From: Pedobacter sp. JY14-1
GTDB lineage: Bacteria; Bacteroidota; Bacteroidia; Sphingobacteriales; Sphingobacteriaceae
Assembly (NCBI RefSeq): GCF_029269825.1
Contig: NZ_JARJHU010000001.1
Span: 434,001 to 498,000, forward strand
DNA: 64,000 bases
Direction of reading: 5' to 3'
Shown: in pieces, positions 9,432-17,358 of the stretch
Layout: the number at the start of each line of letters is the position of its first letter
Numbering within the stretch: position 1 is the stretch's first letter
The notes under the pieces: generated by a model
The model's input: only the letters and a program-made list of their open reading frames with translations
Databases searched by the model: none
Told to the model about the DNA's origin: nothing
Position numbers and translations under genes: made by a program

Positions 9432-10325
9432 ATGGAAACCCAAAGCACAACGCAAAACCCCGAAACGAAGTATCCTCAGCCACCGTTTCCGAAACAGGAC
9501 CAGCCTACACCTGGAACCGAAGAAAAACTGGTGCCTCAGGCTGACCACGGTGAGTTATCTTACAAAGGCAGTGGCAAGCTGGAAGGTAAAAAAGCCATCA
9601 TTACCGGAGGCGATTCAGGAATAGGCCGAGCGGTAGCCATCGCATTTGCCCGGGAAGGTGCCGACGTACTCATCAGTTATCTGGACGACAGCGAAGATGA
9701 AGATGCCAATACAACGGCAAGCTATATAAAGGAAGCCGGTAGAAAGGCAGTATTGGTGAAAGGCGATATCCAGAGCGAAGCACATTGCCGTGAAATTATC
9801 AATACGGCTGTCAGAGAATTTGGCCAGCTGGATATCCTGGTAAACAACGCGGCCTTCCAGATGGCCCGGCAATCTGTGGATGAGATCAGCGCAGAAGAAT
9901 GGGACCGCACGTTCCGCACCAATATTACTGCCATGTTTTACCTGTGCAAGGCGGCAGAACCGCACCTGAAACCCGGTAGCAGTATCATTAACACCACATC
10001 TGTCAATGCTTATTCGCCAAGTGAGCAGTTGCTCCCTTATGCGGCGACCAAAGGTGCCATCCAGAATTTCACCGCCAATCTGAGCCAGATCCTGCTGATG
10101 GATGGAAAGGGCATCCGTGTAAACGCCGTGGCACCGGGACCGATCTGGACCCCGCTCATCCCGTCTACCATTCCAAAGCATGAAGAATTCGGAAAAGATA
10201 CGCCGATGGGACGCGCCGGGCAACCGGTTGAGGTCGCTCCTGCCTATGTATTCCTCGCTTCCGATGAAGCCAGCTATATCGCCGGAGCCACCATACCGGT
10301 TACCGGGGGCAGGATCACGATTTAG
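9432..10325 (+). CDS. SDR-family oxidoreductase, general-stress-protein type
   Basis: A 297-residue classical short-chain dehydrogenase of the YhxC/YghA/GSP39 group. A Pro/Gln-rich N-terminal extension of about 45 residues (PQPPFPKQDQPTPG) is typical of this group. It precedes the Rossmann motif TGGDSGIGRA, the NNAA motif and the catalytic S...Y-x3-K (NTTSVNAYSP, YAATKGA). Metabolic substrate unknown; relatives are stress-induced. The start at METQST was chosen because the upstream in-frame Met codons precede no conserved sequence. Confidence 0.9.
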   Translation: METQSTTQNPETKYPQPPFPKQDQPTPGTEEKLVPQADHGELSYKGSGKLEGKKAIITGGDSGIGRAVAIAFAREGADVLISYLDDSEDEDANTTASYIKEAGRKAVLVKGDIQSEAHCREIINTAVREFGQLDILVNNAAFQMARQSVDEISAEEWDRTFRTNITAMFYLCKAAEPHLKPGSSIINTTSVNAYSPSEQLLPYAATKGAIQNFTANLSQILLMDGKGIRVNAVAPGPIWTPLIPSTIPKHEEFGKDTPMGRAGQPVEVAPAYVFLASDEASYIAGATIPVTGGRITI

Positions 10326-10446
10326 CCAGGTGTAGTATAAGCCTGGCTGCATCACATGAAGTGACAAAATAACCCGAAAAAAAATTTTAAGACCTGCGTA
10401 GGGGTAAACTCATTTACAGTTGTCTCACTCCCAAACAAGACAACTA

Positions 10447-11499
10447 ATGAAATACTTCAACACTTTAATTCTACGCTGCTCACTATTCATGGCTGGCCTG
10501 CTGGCTACGTTAAATGTTACAGCCCAGAATCAGATGCCGGGACGGATACACGCAGGCCTGATCTATCCTGTGAGTACAAACGGTACTCACGCTCCGGCAG
10601 ATACCAATTATTTTTCGCTGCACCTGGTCGCAGGGGTATCTGCAGCTGAACGCGGCCCATCGTTTGCCGGCATCAGCAATATCGTACGCAATGACGTAAA
10701 AGGCCCCATGTTCGCAGGCTTTTCCAACCATTCAGGCAAGGACGTCGACGGTGCCTTGTTTGCCGGGTTCCTCAATACCTACGGCGGTGGCACGGGCCCG
10801 GCCTTTGGTGGTTTTGCCAATATCGCTACGGGAGACGTTACAGGGGCACAGTTCGCAGGTTTCAGTAATTTTTCCAGGTCTGTCAAAGGCGCACAGTTTG
10901 CAGGCTTCATCAACACGGCAAAGGATGTAAACGGCTCACAGTTTGCCGGTTTCATCAACATTGCCCGCAAGGTAAAGGGTGCGCAGATCGCCGGCTTCAT
11001 CAATATTGCCGATAGCAGCGACTGTCCTGTCGGTATCATCAATATTATTGGAAACGGCGAAAAAAGCATCAGTGCCAGTATAGATGAAACCCTGACCAGC
11101 ATGCTTTCCTTCAGGTCCGGCGGCAAGGTCATGTACGGCATTATCGGCCTGGGCTACAACTTTAAGAATAAAGATGCAGTCTACGCTGCCGAAGCAGGCC
11201 TTGGGGCACACTTCTTTGAATCGAGCTACTTCCGGTTGAATACGGAAATACTCAGTACGACGCTGACCGACTTTAAGAGAGGAAGCTATTTTAAGGGCAG
11301 CCTCAGGATGCTGCCTGCACTTAAGATCGGAGACCACCTGGAGCTCTTTGCCGGACCTTCGCTGCACTTCATCACTACAAATACTGCCGAGGGGGAAAAA
11401 CTCCGGGACAAATACCTCAAAAAATGGCCTGGTGACTGGGATGAGGATTTCCGGGGGCTTTACATCGGCTATACCGGCGGTATCGCACTGCGTTTTTAA
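10447..11499 (+). CDS. exported 15/16-residue-repeat protein (AGF-N repeats), repeat protein A
   Basis: A 350-residue exported protein with a signal peptide ending near VTAQ. Residues about 69-202 consist of seven or eight copies of a 15-16-residue unit, roughly V-x-G-x-Q-F-A-G-F-x-N, as found in LA_2272-type surface repeat proteins. The rest is beta-rich (GIIGLGYNFKN, GLYIGYTGGIALRF) and ends in an aromatic residue, like outer-membrane barrels. It is the first gene of a tight six-gene run. The last gene of that run carries a related repeat array. The ATG at 10447 is preferred over a TTG at 10420. Function unknown; surface or outer-membrane location is inferred. Confidence 0.75.
   Translation: MKYFNTLILRCSLFMAGLLATLNVTAQNQMPGRIHAGLIYPVSTNGTHAPADTNYFSLHLVAGVSAAERGPSFAGISNIVRNDVKGPMFAGFSNHSGKDVDGALFAGFLNTYGGGTGPAFGGFANIATGDVTGAQFAGFSNFSRSVKGAQFAGFINTAKDVNGSQFAGFINIARKVKGAQIAGFINIADSSDCPVGIINIIGNGEKSISASIDETLTSMLSFRSGGKVMYGIIGLGYNFKNKDAVYAAEAGLGAHFFESSYFRLNTEILSTTLTDFKRGSYFKGSLRMLPALKIGDHLELFAGPSLHFITTNTAEGEKLRDKYLKKWPGDWDEDFRGLYIGYTGGIALRF
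10651..11052 (+). repeat. coding tandem repeats, 15-16 residues, in repeat protein A
   Basis: Successive units begin V-K/D/T/N-G and contain FAGF-x-N, for example VTGAQFAGFSNFSRS, VKGAQFAGFINTAKD and VNGSQFAGFINIARK. The regular Gly/Asn spacing suggests stacked beta strands or hairpins. Confidence 0.85.
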
Positions 11500-11537
11500 A
11501 ATCACACAAAAAATCACTATAAAACAAACCATCAATC

Positions 11538-12218
11538 ATGAATACATTTAATTTTTTATCATTGCCTGTTAAAGCTTCTTTCTTTCTGCTTACCGTCGCT
11601 GCAGCGTTTAGTTCGTGCAGCAAGGACAGGCTGACTGCCAGCGGCGACAAGAAGACCGAAGAACGTGAACTGCGTAACTTCAGCGGTGTTGAGTCTGACG
11701 GCAGTACCGACGTCCACCTGAGCTACGGAACATCCTACAAAGTAACGGTTAAGGGTTCTGACAACCTCCTGCCCTATTTTAAAACGGAAGTAAGGGGCGG
11801 TGTGCTCAAAATGGGTTACGAACGCGTCAATGTAAAGCATGACGATATACAGGTATATGTAACACTTCCTGCAGTAAATTATATCGCCATTAGCGGGTCG
11901 GGAGATGTTGACCTGAGCGGCACATTCGATCCCTCTGACGACCTCGAGGTCAGAATCAGCGGATCGGGCGAAATAGAAGCCGAAAATGCCTTTAATGTCA
12001 GGCGTACGAAGATCAGGATCTCTGGATCGGGAGAAGCTGACCTTAAAAGGCTGGCCACAGAACAGGCTGACATCGATATTTCAGGTAGCGGAGACGCAAG
12101 GATTGGTGTTTCCGGCCTGCTGAAAGCCCGGATTAGCGGCAGTGGAAAAGTGTATTACTCGGGTTCGCCGCAGGTAGATGCGCAGGTCAGCGGATCGGGC
12201 AAGGTGATCAAAATCTAA
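11538..12218 (+). CDS. DUF2807 (GIN-domain) lipoprotein
   Basis: A 226-residue lipoprotein with a signal peptide and a FSSCSKD lipid-attachment site. The mature part is a putative auto-transporter adhesin head GIN domain. It has repeated SGSG turns (SGSGDVDLSG, SGSGEIEAEN, SGSGEADLKR, SGSGDARIG, SGSGKVYYSG), the pattern of a right-handed beta-helix. It starts 38 bp after repeat protein A and 25 bp before the desaturase fusion, so cotranscription is likely. The biochemical role of this domain is not established. Confidence 0.88.
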   Translation: MNTFNFLSLPVKASFFLLTVAAAFSSCSKDRLTASGDKKTEERELRNFSGVESDGSTDVHLSYGTSYKVTVKGSDNLLPYFKTEVRGGVLKMGYERVNVKHDDIQVYVTLPAVNYIAISGSGDVDLSGTFDPSDDLEVRISGSGEIEAENAFNVRRTKIRISGSGEADLKRLATEQADIDISGSGDARIGVSGLLKARISGSGKVYYSGSPQVDAQVSGSGKVIKI

Positions 12219-12243
12219 TCAACCTTTCAAAATCTGAAAAGCC

Positions 12244-13755
12244 ATGTCAACATTCCAACTCCACCTTTCAGCAATCCATTCCCTTTTCGGTGCGGCAAAA
12301 ATACCGGCCAGTGAATTTTACGACCTGGAAAAAAGCATGCCTGACCTGATGGTCTACGCGTTGCCCGCCGTGCTTGCATTTACCCTGATCGAGGGGCTGC
12401 TGTCGCATTACAGCGAACATAAGACCCATGAGGGCAGGGAGACGCTGGGTTCCGTGCTCATCGGCGCAGGCAACCTGGCTGTGAACCTGCTCATGAAGGT
12501 TGTATTGTTATATGCAGCGGTCTGGCTGTACAATGCCCTGCCCTGGCGGATGGAATTGAACTGGTGGACCTTACCCTTCTGCTTTTTGATCTACGATTGC
12601 TGTTCCTACTGGTCACACCGCATCTCACATTTCAACCGTTTTTTCTGGGCAACACATGTGGTACACCATTCAGCAGCGCATTATAACCTGACGGTTGCCT
12701 TTCGTCAGAGCTGGGTGCAGCATTTCAAAACGATATTCTTCATCCCTGTTGCCCTGATGGGGTTCCATCCGGTGGTTTTCTTCGTGGTCAGCCAACTCAG
12801 TACGCTTTACCAGTTCTGGGTGCATACTGAGCGGATCGGCAGGTTGCACCCTTTTATTGAAAAGTATTTCGGTACGCCTTCCAACCACAGGGTACACCAC
12901 GGCAGTCAGGAAAAATACCTGGACAAAAATTTCGGGGCTACTTTTATGGTCTGGGACCATTTATTCGGAACTTTCCAGTATGAAGAGGAAAAGCCGGTAT
13001 ATGGGCTGACAACTCCGCTGAAGCACAAGACGAATCCTTTTGTCTTAAATTTTCATGAATACCGGGACATGCTGCATGACATCAGGCGCAGTGACGGTAT
13101 CAGAGAACTGCTGTTCTTTATATTTGCCAGCCCGGCTAAGATCTACCGTCATAAGGCAGAGCGCCAGGTAAAGCAAATAAATAAGGCACTGGAAAGGCAC
13201 AACAAGACAAAATACCTGGTGGCGGGATTCCTGCTGTTCATGGCGCTGATGCTAGTGCAGATGAGTCCTGCGCAGAGCTTGGACAACAGGCCCGCATTAC
13301 CAACACCAAGAAGTGAGCACATGTTGTTTTTTCTGCAGCGCGATCCTGATGCGAACACGGTAATCTATGAACTGAATTACGGTGCAGACGGAAAGCTTGA
13401 TGACAGAAGACCGGTAAAGGGCTCGTGGATTAGATACGCTGAAGATGGCAGGTGCAAGGAACTGACCGCGATTGAGAACAAGTTTGCCTACGGGCTCAGG
13501 TGCAAGGCGCTTGGACATGATGTCTACGAGATCAGATTGATGGCCTATAAAAAGATTCCATTGTACCTAAAACGTGCGGAAGAAGACAATAAGTATAAGA
13601 TATATATACGCGACGAGGGCCAGGACAAATTGCTGAAACGCATCTTTGTACGGGTAAATGGCGGTTCCTTCTGGTTTCCACGGGTAGAATATATAGACCT
13701 GATCACGGTGAGCAGTGCATCGGGAATGGAAATGCTGAAGCGGATCAGCATCTGA
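12244..13755 (+). CDS. sterol desaturase/fatty-acid hydroxylase fused to a DUF4833-like domain
   Basis: A 503-residue membrane protein. Residues 1-290 are a di-iron fatty-acid hydroxylase/sterol desaturase with the three histidine boxes HRISH (125-129), HVVHH (138-142) and HRVHH (215-219). Such enzymes oxidise lipid C-H bonds at the inner membrane. Residues 324-341 form an extra hydrophobic segment followed by SPAQS, like a second signal peptide. Residues 350-503 form a soluble domain resembling DUF4833 (FLQRDPDANTVIYELNYG). This looks like a fusion of a desaturase with an exported protein. The sigma factor gene begins 20 bp downstream. Confidence 0.85.
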   Translation: MSTFQLHLSAIHSLFGAAKIPASEFYDLEKSMPDLMVYALPAVLAFTLIEGLLSHYSEHKTHEGRETLGSVLIGAGNLAVNLLMKVVLLYAAVWLYNALPWRMELNWWTLPFCFLIYDCCSYWSHRISHFNRFFWATHVVHHSAAHYNLTVAFRQSWVQHFKTIFFIPVALMGFHPVVFFVVSQLSTLYQFWVHTERIGRLHPFIEKYFGTPSNHRVHHGSQEKYLDKNFGATFMVWDHLFGTFQYEEEKPVYGLTTPLKHKTNPFVLNFHEYRDMLHDIRRSDGIRELLFFIFASPAKIYRHKAERQVKQINKALERHNKTKYLVAGFLLFMALMLVQMSPAQSLDNRPALPTPRSEHMLFFLQRDPDANTVIYELNYGADGKLDDRRPVKGSWIRYAEDGRCKELTAIENKFAYGLRCKALGHDVYEIRLMAYKKIPLYLKRAEEDNKYKIYIRDEGQDKLLKRIFVRVNGGSFWFPRVEYIDLITVSSASGMEMLKRISI

Positions 13756-13775
13756 AAAAAGAATATATTTACGGC

Positions 13776-14336
13776 ATGGAGCAACGCTTTGACGATCTGG
13801 CCTTTGAAAGGCTCTTTAAGGACCACTACAGGGAGCTTCACGCCTATGCCCAGGTGATACTGAGAGATACCATTACGGCGGAGGAGATCGTGCAGGGCAT
13901 GTTCCTGAAATTCTGGGAAAAAAGAGCATTGCTGGACATTCAGACCTCTGTAAAGGCCTATCTATACCGGTGTGTTTACAACGACAGTATGAATTACCTG
14001 AAACATGAGAAGATCAAGCTGAAATATACGGATTTTGTGGTGCATTCGATGAACGGGACGCATGAACCTGCCTCTGCAAAGACCGAACTCGGCGAACTGG
14101 AACTTCAGTTGCACCATGCGCTCAATGAATTGCCGGAACAATGTCGCACGATTTTTCAAATGAGCCGTTTTGAGGAACTGAAGTACAGGGAAATTGCTGA
14201 AGAACTGGGGCTTTCGGTAAAAACGGTAGAGAACCAGATGAGTAAGGCATTGATGCTGCTGCGCCTGAAACTGGCAGACTTTATTACGTTGATGGTTATC
14301 GCATTGTGGGTTTATTACAGGGATTTTTTTAATTAA
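13776..14336 (+). CDS. ECF RNA polymerase sigma factor, FecI-like Bacteroidota type
   Basis: A 186-residue sigma-70 factor of the extracytoplasmic-function class. Region 2 (FERLFKDHYRELHAYAQ, AEEIVQGMFLKFWEK) and region 4 (LPEQCRTIFQMSRFEELKYREIAEELGLSVKTVENQMSKAL) are both complete. The C-terminus is a hydrophobic tail common in Bacteroidota members. It directs RNA polymerase to a small regulon when released by its anti-sigma factor, encoded 6 bp downstream. The targets probably include its own operon, but no recognisable ECF promoter pair was identified. Confidence 0.93.
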   Translation: MEQRFDDLAFERLFKDHYRELHAYAQVILRDTITAEEIVQGMFLKFWEKRALLDIQTSVKAYLYRCVYNDSMNYLKHEKIKLKYTDFVVHSMNGTHEPASAKTELGELELQLHHALNELPEQCRTIFQMSRFEELKYREIAEELGLSVKTVENQMSKALMLLRLKLADFITLMVIALWVYYRDFFN

Positions 14337-14342
14337 GCGGAG

Positions 14343-15335
14343 ATGGAAGAAGAAATATTGATCAGGTATATGCTTGACGAGGTCACTGAGGGGGAGCGTA
14401 TGGAAGTCATGGACTGGTTATCGGAAAGCGAGTCCAATGCCCGGTATTATGCGCAGCTGGAAAAAATATGGACAGCAGGGAAAAAGCTTGCTGCAGCCAG
14501 CCCGGCAGACCCTGAAGCGGCCTGGATACGTTTCAGAGAGAAAGTGGCGGGGAACGTGGAGAAGGAAAGTCCCGGACTGCCCGTTTCGGAAGCATTTGTA
14601 CGGCCAATGCACCGTAGTTTCAGATGGATGCAGGTCGCGGCAGCAGTGCTGCTGGTGGGTATGGCCTGGATGGCTTATCAATGGTTTGGACCGGGCAGGT
14701 ATGAGGAACTGGTGAGCCGCGATATAGTGCGCAGGGAAAAGCTCCCTGACGGTTCTGAACTGACACTGAACAAAAACACCGTGATCAGCTACGTGGCACG
14801 CTTTGAAAATAACAGGCGACTGAAATTAAAGGAAGGGGAAGCTTTCTTTGATGTGGCGCATGATAAAAGCCATCCTTTTGTGATCGATATCGAAGAAGTA
14901 TCGGTAACCGTTGTAGGTACTTCGTTCAACATCAGGCATCATCAGGACAGCACAGAAGTCATTGTAGAGACGGGAATCGTCAGGGTTTCTCTGAACGGAA
15001 AGGCAATTGAACTGCATAAAGGAGAAAAAGTACTGATATCTTCTGCCTATGACAGGCTGGACAAAGAACAGAATACCGATGAGCTCTATAATTATTACCG
15101 CAGCAATTTATTTGTAGCCAGTAATCTGCCGCTGCAGCGGCTGGTGGATGTAATGAACGAGGCTTACGGAAAACCAAGGATCATCATCAAAGATCCGTCT
15201 GTGGCCTCAGAAATTATCAATACGACATTCCGGGTAGACAGTGGCCTGGATTATGGCGTACAATTGATTTGCGAAATGTCAAATTTAAAGGCCGAACGTA
15301 ACGAAAACGAAATTTTGTTGTCCAGGATCAAATGA
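14343..15335 (+). CDS. FecR-family anti-sigma factor
   Basis: A 330-residue inner-membrane anti-sigma factor. An N-terminal cytoplasmic segment is followed by one transmembrane helix (MQVAAAVLLVGMAWMAYQWF, about residues 96-115). A periplasmic FecR domain comes next (LPDGSELTLNKNTVISY, GEAFFDVAHDKSHPFVI, VTVVGTSFNIR), with a C-terminal DUF4974-like part. It should hold the ECF sigma factor until a signal arrives through an STN-domain partner. Its stop codon overlaps the start of the STN/repeat gene, implying coupled translation. Confidence 0.93.
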   Translation: MEEEILIRYMLDEVTEGERMEVMDWLSESESNARYYAQLEKIWTAGKKLAAASPADPEAAWIRFREKVAGNVEKESPGLPVSEAFVRPMHRSFRWMQVAAAVLLVGMAWMAYQWFGPGRYEELVSRDIVRREKLPDGSELTLNKNTVISYVARFENNRRLKLKEGEAFFDVAHDKSHPFVIDIEEVSVTVVGTSFNIRHHQDSTEVIVETGIVRVSLNGKAIELHKGEKVLISSAYDRLDKEQNTDELYNYYRSNLFVASNLPLQRLVDVMNEAYGKPRIIIKDPSVASEIINTTFRVDSGLDYGVQLICEMSNLKAERNENEILLSRIK

Positions 15336-17074
15336 TGAAACTGAATTTTACGCTCCTCTTCCTGTTTTATGTGTGCTTTGGCTTTGCCCAGAATGCGGCA
15401 CCCGATTACCGTCATAACCTGGACAAGCGCATCACGGTCAGTATACAGCGGCAACCACTCGGAAGTGTGCTCGAACAGATTGGTAAAGCTGGTGATTTTT
15501 ATTTTTCCTATATCGGAAAACTGATCCGGCAGGACAGTATAGTGAGTCTGAACGTGCAGTCAAAACCGGTACGTGACATTCTGGACCAGCTTTTCGACGG
15601 AAAGGTGGATTACAGGGAGTTCCGTGAGCATATCGTGCTGCGCTATGCAGCTAACCGTTTCACGATTGAGCCTGAAAACATCATCAGCGCGGAGGATCTG
15701 TATACGATCAGTGGTTTTGTCGTAGACCTGAGAACGGGAAAGCGGGTAAAGCAGGCCAGCGTTTATGAAAAGCGGTTGCTGCAATCGGGCCTGACCGATG
15801 AGAATGGCTATTTCAGGCTGCGTTTTAAGGGCAATTACAATGAGGTGATCTTAACGGCCAGCAAGGAAAACTACCGGGATACATCGCTGATCTTTCTTGC
15901 AGACCTGAAGATAAGGCCTGAAGGTTACAGCGACAACGACGACGAATTCATGAAGCGGGTCGGCAATGCCATTGAAAGTTCCGGTATCAGCAGGTTCTTT
16001 ATTTCTTCCCGGCAACGGGTGCAGAGCCTGAACATCCCGGATTTCTTTGCCAATACACCATTCCAGGCTTCACTCACTCCGGGACTGAGTTCTCATGGCA
16101 TGATGAGTTCGCAGGTAATCAATAAATTCTCACTGAACGTCATCGGCGGGTACACCGCGGGGGTGAACGGGTTTGAAATGGGCGGTATGTTCAATATCAG
16201 TAAAGGGGATGTAAACAAGGCACAGATCGCCGGAGGGTTCAATGCCATTGGCGGTTCGGTAAACGGCGTACAGATCGGCGGGCTGCTCAATGATGTCCGT
16301 TCCGGAATGAACGGCGTACAGGTTGCAGGGGCGGTCAACCGGGTACAAAGAAGTATGACCGGTGTACAGATCGGCGGCGTGCTGAACCTGGTTGCCGATT
16401 CTGTAAGAGGTACCCAGATTGCGGGGGCCGTAAATATAGGCACAAAGAAGACCGACGGACTTCAGGTCGCGGGAGCGGTCAATATTGCCGCGAAAGGCTT
16501 CCGGGGTACGCAGATCGGACTGCTCAATTATGCACGCGATATGGACGGCCTGCAGATCGGGCTTTTCAATGTCTCTTCGCGGAACGACGGAGTAAGTATC
16601 GGACTGATCAACCTGGTACAACATGGCTATCATAAGATCAGCTTGTCTTCTAATGAACTGATCAATACAAATGCCGCATTTAAGATGGGCAATGCAAATC
16701 TGTACAATATCCTTTTTGCCGGAAAAAACTTTTCGGATACAGCCAGAATGGAAACCGCGGGGCTGGGCTTTGGGCATGACTTTATTTTCAGTAACCGGTT
16801 CTCCATAGCGACGGAGGCCACCTCGCAATATATTTACCTGGGAAACTGGGATTACGCGAATTTTCTGAACAGGTTCCAGGCGAACGTGCAGGTGCAGCTT
16901 GTAAAAGGGCTTACCGTATTTGCAGGCCTGGTTTATTCCGTATACACCAGCGAGGCACCAGTAGGGTCAAGTGCCGGGGGTTACAAACAACAGGTCTATC
17001 CCGACAGGAGACACGATTTTACTGGTGATGTCAAGGGATGGTGGGGCTTTAACTTCGGTATTACCTTGTTTTAG
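15332..17074 (+). CDS. STN-domain protein with carboxypeptidase-regulatory-like domain and surface repeats, repeat protein B
   Basis: A 580-residue exported protein with a signal peptide ending near GFAQ. Domains in order: a secretin/TonB N-terminal (STN) domain at about 32-108; a CarboxypepD_reg-like domain at about 126-190 (ISGFVVDLRTGKRVKQASV, GLTDENGYFRLRF); ten repeats of 14-16 residues at 278-431; and a beta-rich C-terminus. The position after sigma/FecR and the STN domain match FecA- or SusC-type signal receptors, but the plug and 22-strand barrel are absent. Instead it has repeats like those of the first gene of the run. A receptor or surface role is inferred. Confidence 0.8.
   Translation: MMKLNFTLLFLFYVCFGFAQNAAPDYRHNLDKRITVSIQRQPLGSVLEQIGKAGDFYFSYIGKLIRQDSIVSLNVQSKPVRDILDQLFDGKVDYREFREHIVLRYAANRFTIEPENIISAEDLYTISGFVVDLRTGKRVKQASVYEKRLLQSGLTDENGYFRLRFKGNYNEVILTASKENYRDTSLIFLADLKIRPEGYSDNDDEFMKRVGNAIESSGISRFFISSRQRVQSLNIPDFFANTPFQASLTPGLSSHGMMSSQVINKFSLNVIGGYTAGVNGFEMGGMFNISKGDVNKAQIAGGFNAIGGSVNGVQIGGLLNDVRSGMNGVQVAGAVNRVQRSMTGVQIGGVLNLVADSVRGTQIAGAVNIGTKKTDGLQVAGAVNIAAKGFRGTQIGLLNYARDMDGLQIGLFNVSSRNDGVSIGLINLVQHGYHKISLSSNELINTNAAFKMGNANLYNILFAGKNFSDTARMETAGLGFGHDFIFSNRFSIATEATSQYIYLGNWDYANFLNRFQANVQVQLVKGLTVFAGLVYSVYTSEAPVGSSAGGYKQQVYPDRRHDFTGDVKGWWGFNFGITLF
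16163..16624 (+). repeat. coding tandem repeats, 14-16 residues, in repeat protein B
   Basis: Seven 16-residue units and then three of about 14 residues, consensus V/M-x-G-x-Q-I/V-A/G-G-x-x-N. Examples are VNGVQIGGLLNDVRSG, MNGVQVAGAVNRVQRS and VRGTQIAGAVNIGTKK. Confidence 0.88.
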
Positions 17075-17107
17075 AACATCAGAATTTCCTGCTCCGGATA
17101 ATTTGAA

Positions 17108-17115
17108 TACCTTTG
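17108..17115 (+). promoter_or_regulatory. -7 box of the cobalamin-riboswitch transcript
   Basis: TACCTTTG fits the TAnnTTTG consensus exactly and would start transcription a few bases before the riboswitch. Confidence 0.55.
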
Positions 17116-17121
17116 CAACGC

Positions 17122-17300
17122 TTTTGGTTCCTTTTTCCCGTAAAAGAAAGAGGATTAAAAGGGAATACGGTGCAAATCCGTAACTGTCCCGCAGCTGTAA
17201 GCTCCGCTAACGGTGCCCCATCTGAAGCCACTGTTCCAGGTCTGTAAAGAAAAGGAACGGGAAGGCCGGGTATCCGGGAGTAAGTCAGAAGACCTGCCAT
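17122..17300 (+). ncRNA. cobalamin (AdoCbl-type) riboswitch
   Basis: The conserved cobalamin aptamer is plain: GGAATACGGTGCAAATCCG, then ACTGTCCCGCAGCTGTAAGC, then GCCACTG and GGGAAGGC. The B12-box variant AAGTCAGAAGACCTGCC ends near 17298. It sits between the FecR-linked STN gene and the BtuG-like lipoprotein gene and should switch the latter off when cobalamin is abundant. Downstream, CACG...CGTG forms a small hairpin before the ATG (17359). Whether control acts at transcription or translation is not clear, since no strong T-run hairpin is seen. Confidence 0.95.
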
Positions 17301-17358
17301 CAGCATTACGATTTCACGGCTTTCGTGGACTGAAGCTTGGAGTACTAAATAAAAATTC

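Noticed and set aside
9615-10367. A 250-codon open frame antisense to the SDR gene
   Set aside because: Shadow of a complete SDR with all motifs on the plus strand.
16163-16624. Possible CRISPR-like or minisatellite DNA repeats
   Set aside because: Repeat units differ at the DNA level and keep the reading frame; they are protein repeats.
16130-16828. Antisense frame with apparent repeats opposite repeat protein B
   Set aside because: The repetition is the reverse complement of the sense-strand 16-residue repeats, and the sense gene has signal peptide and domains.
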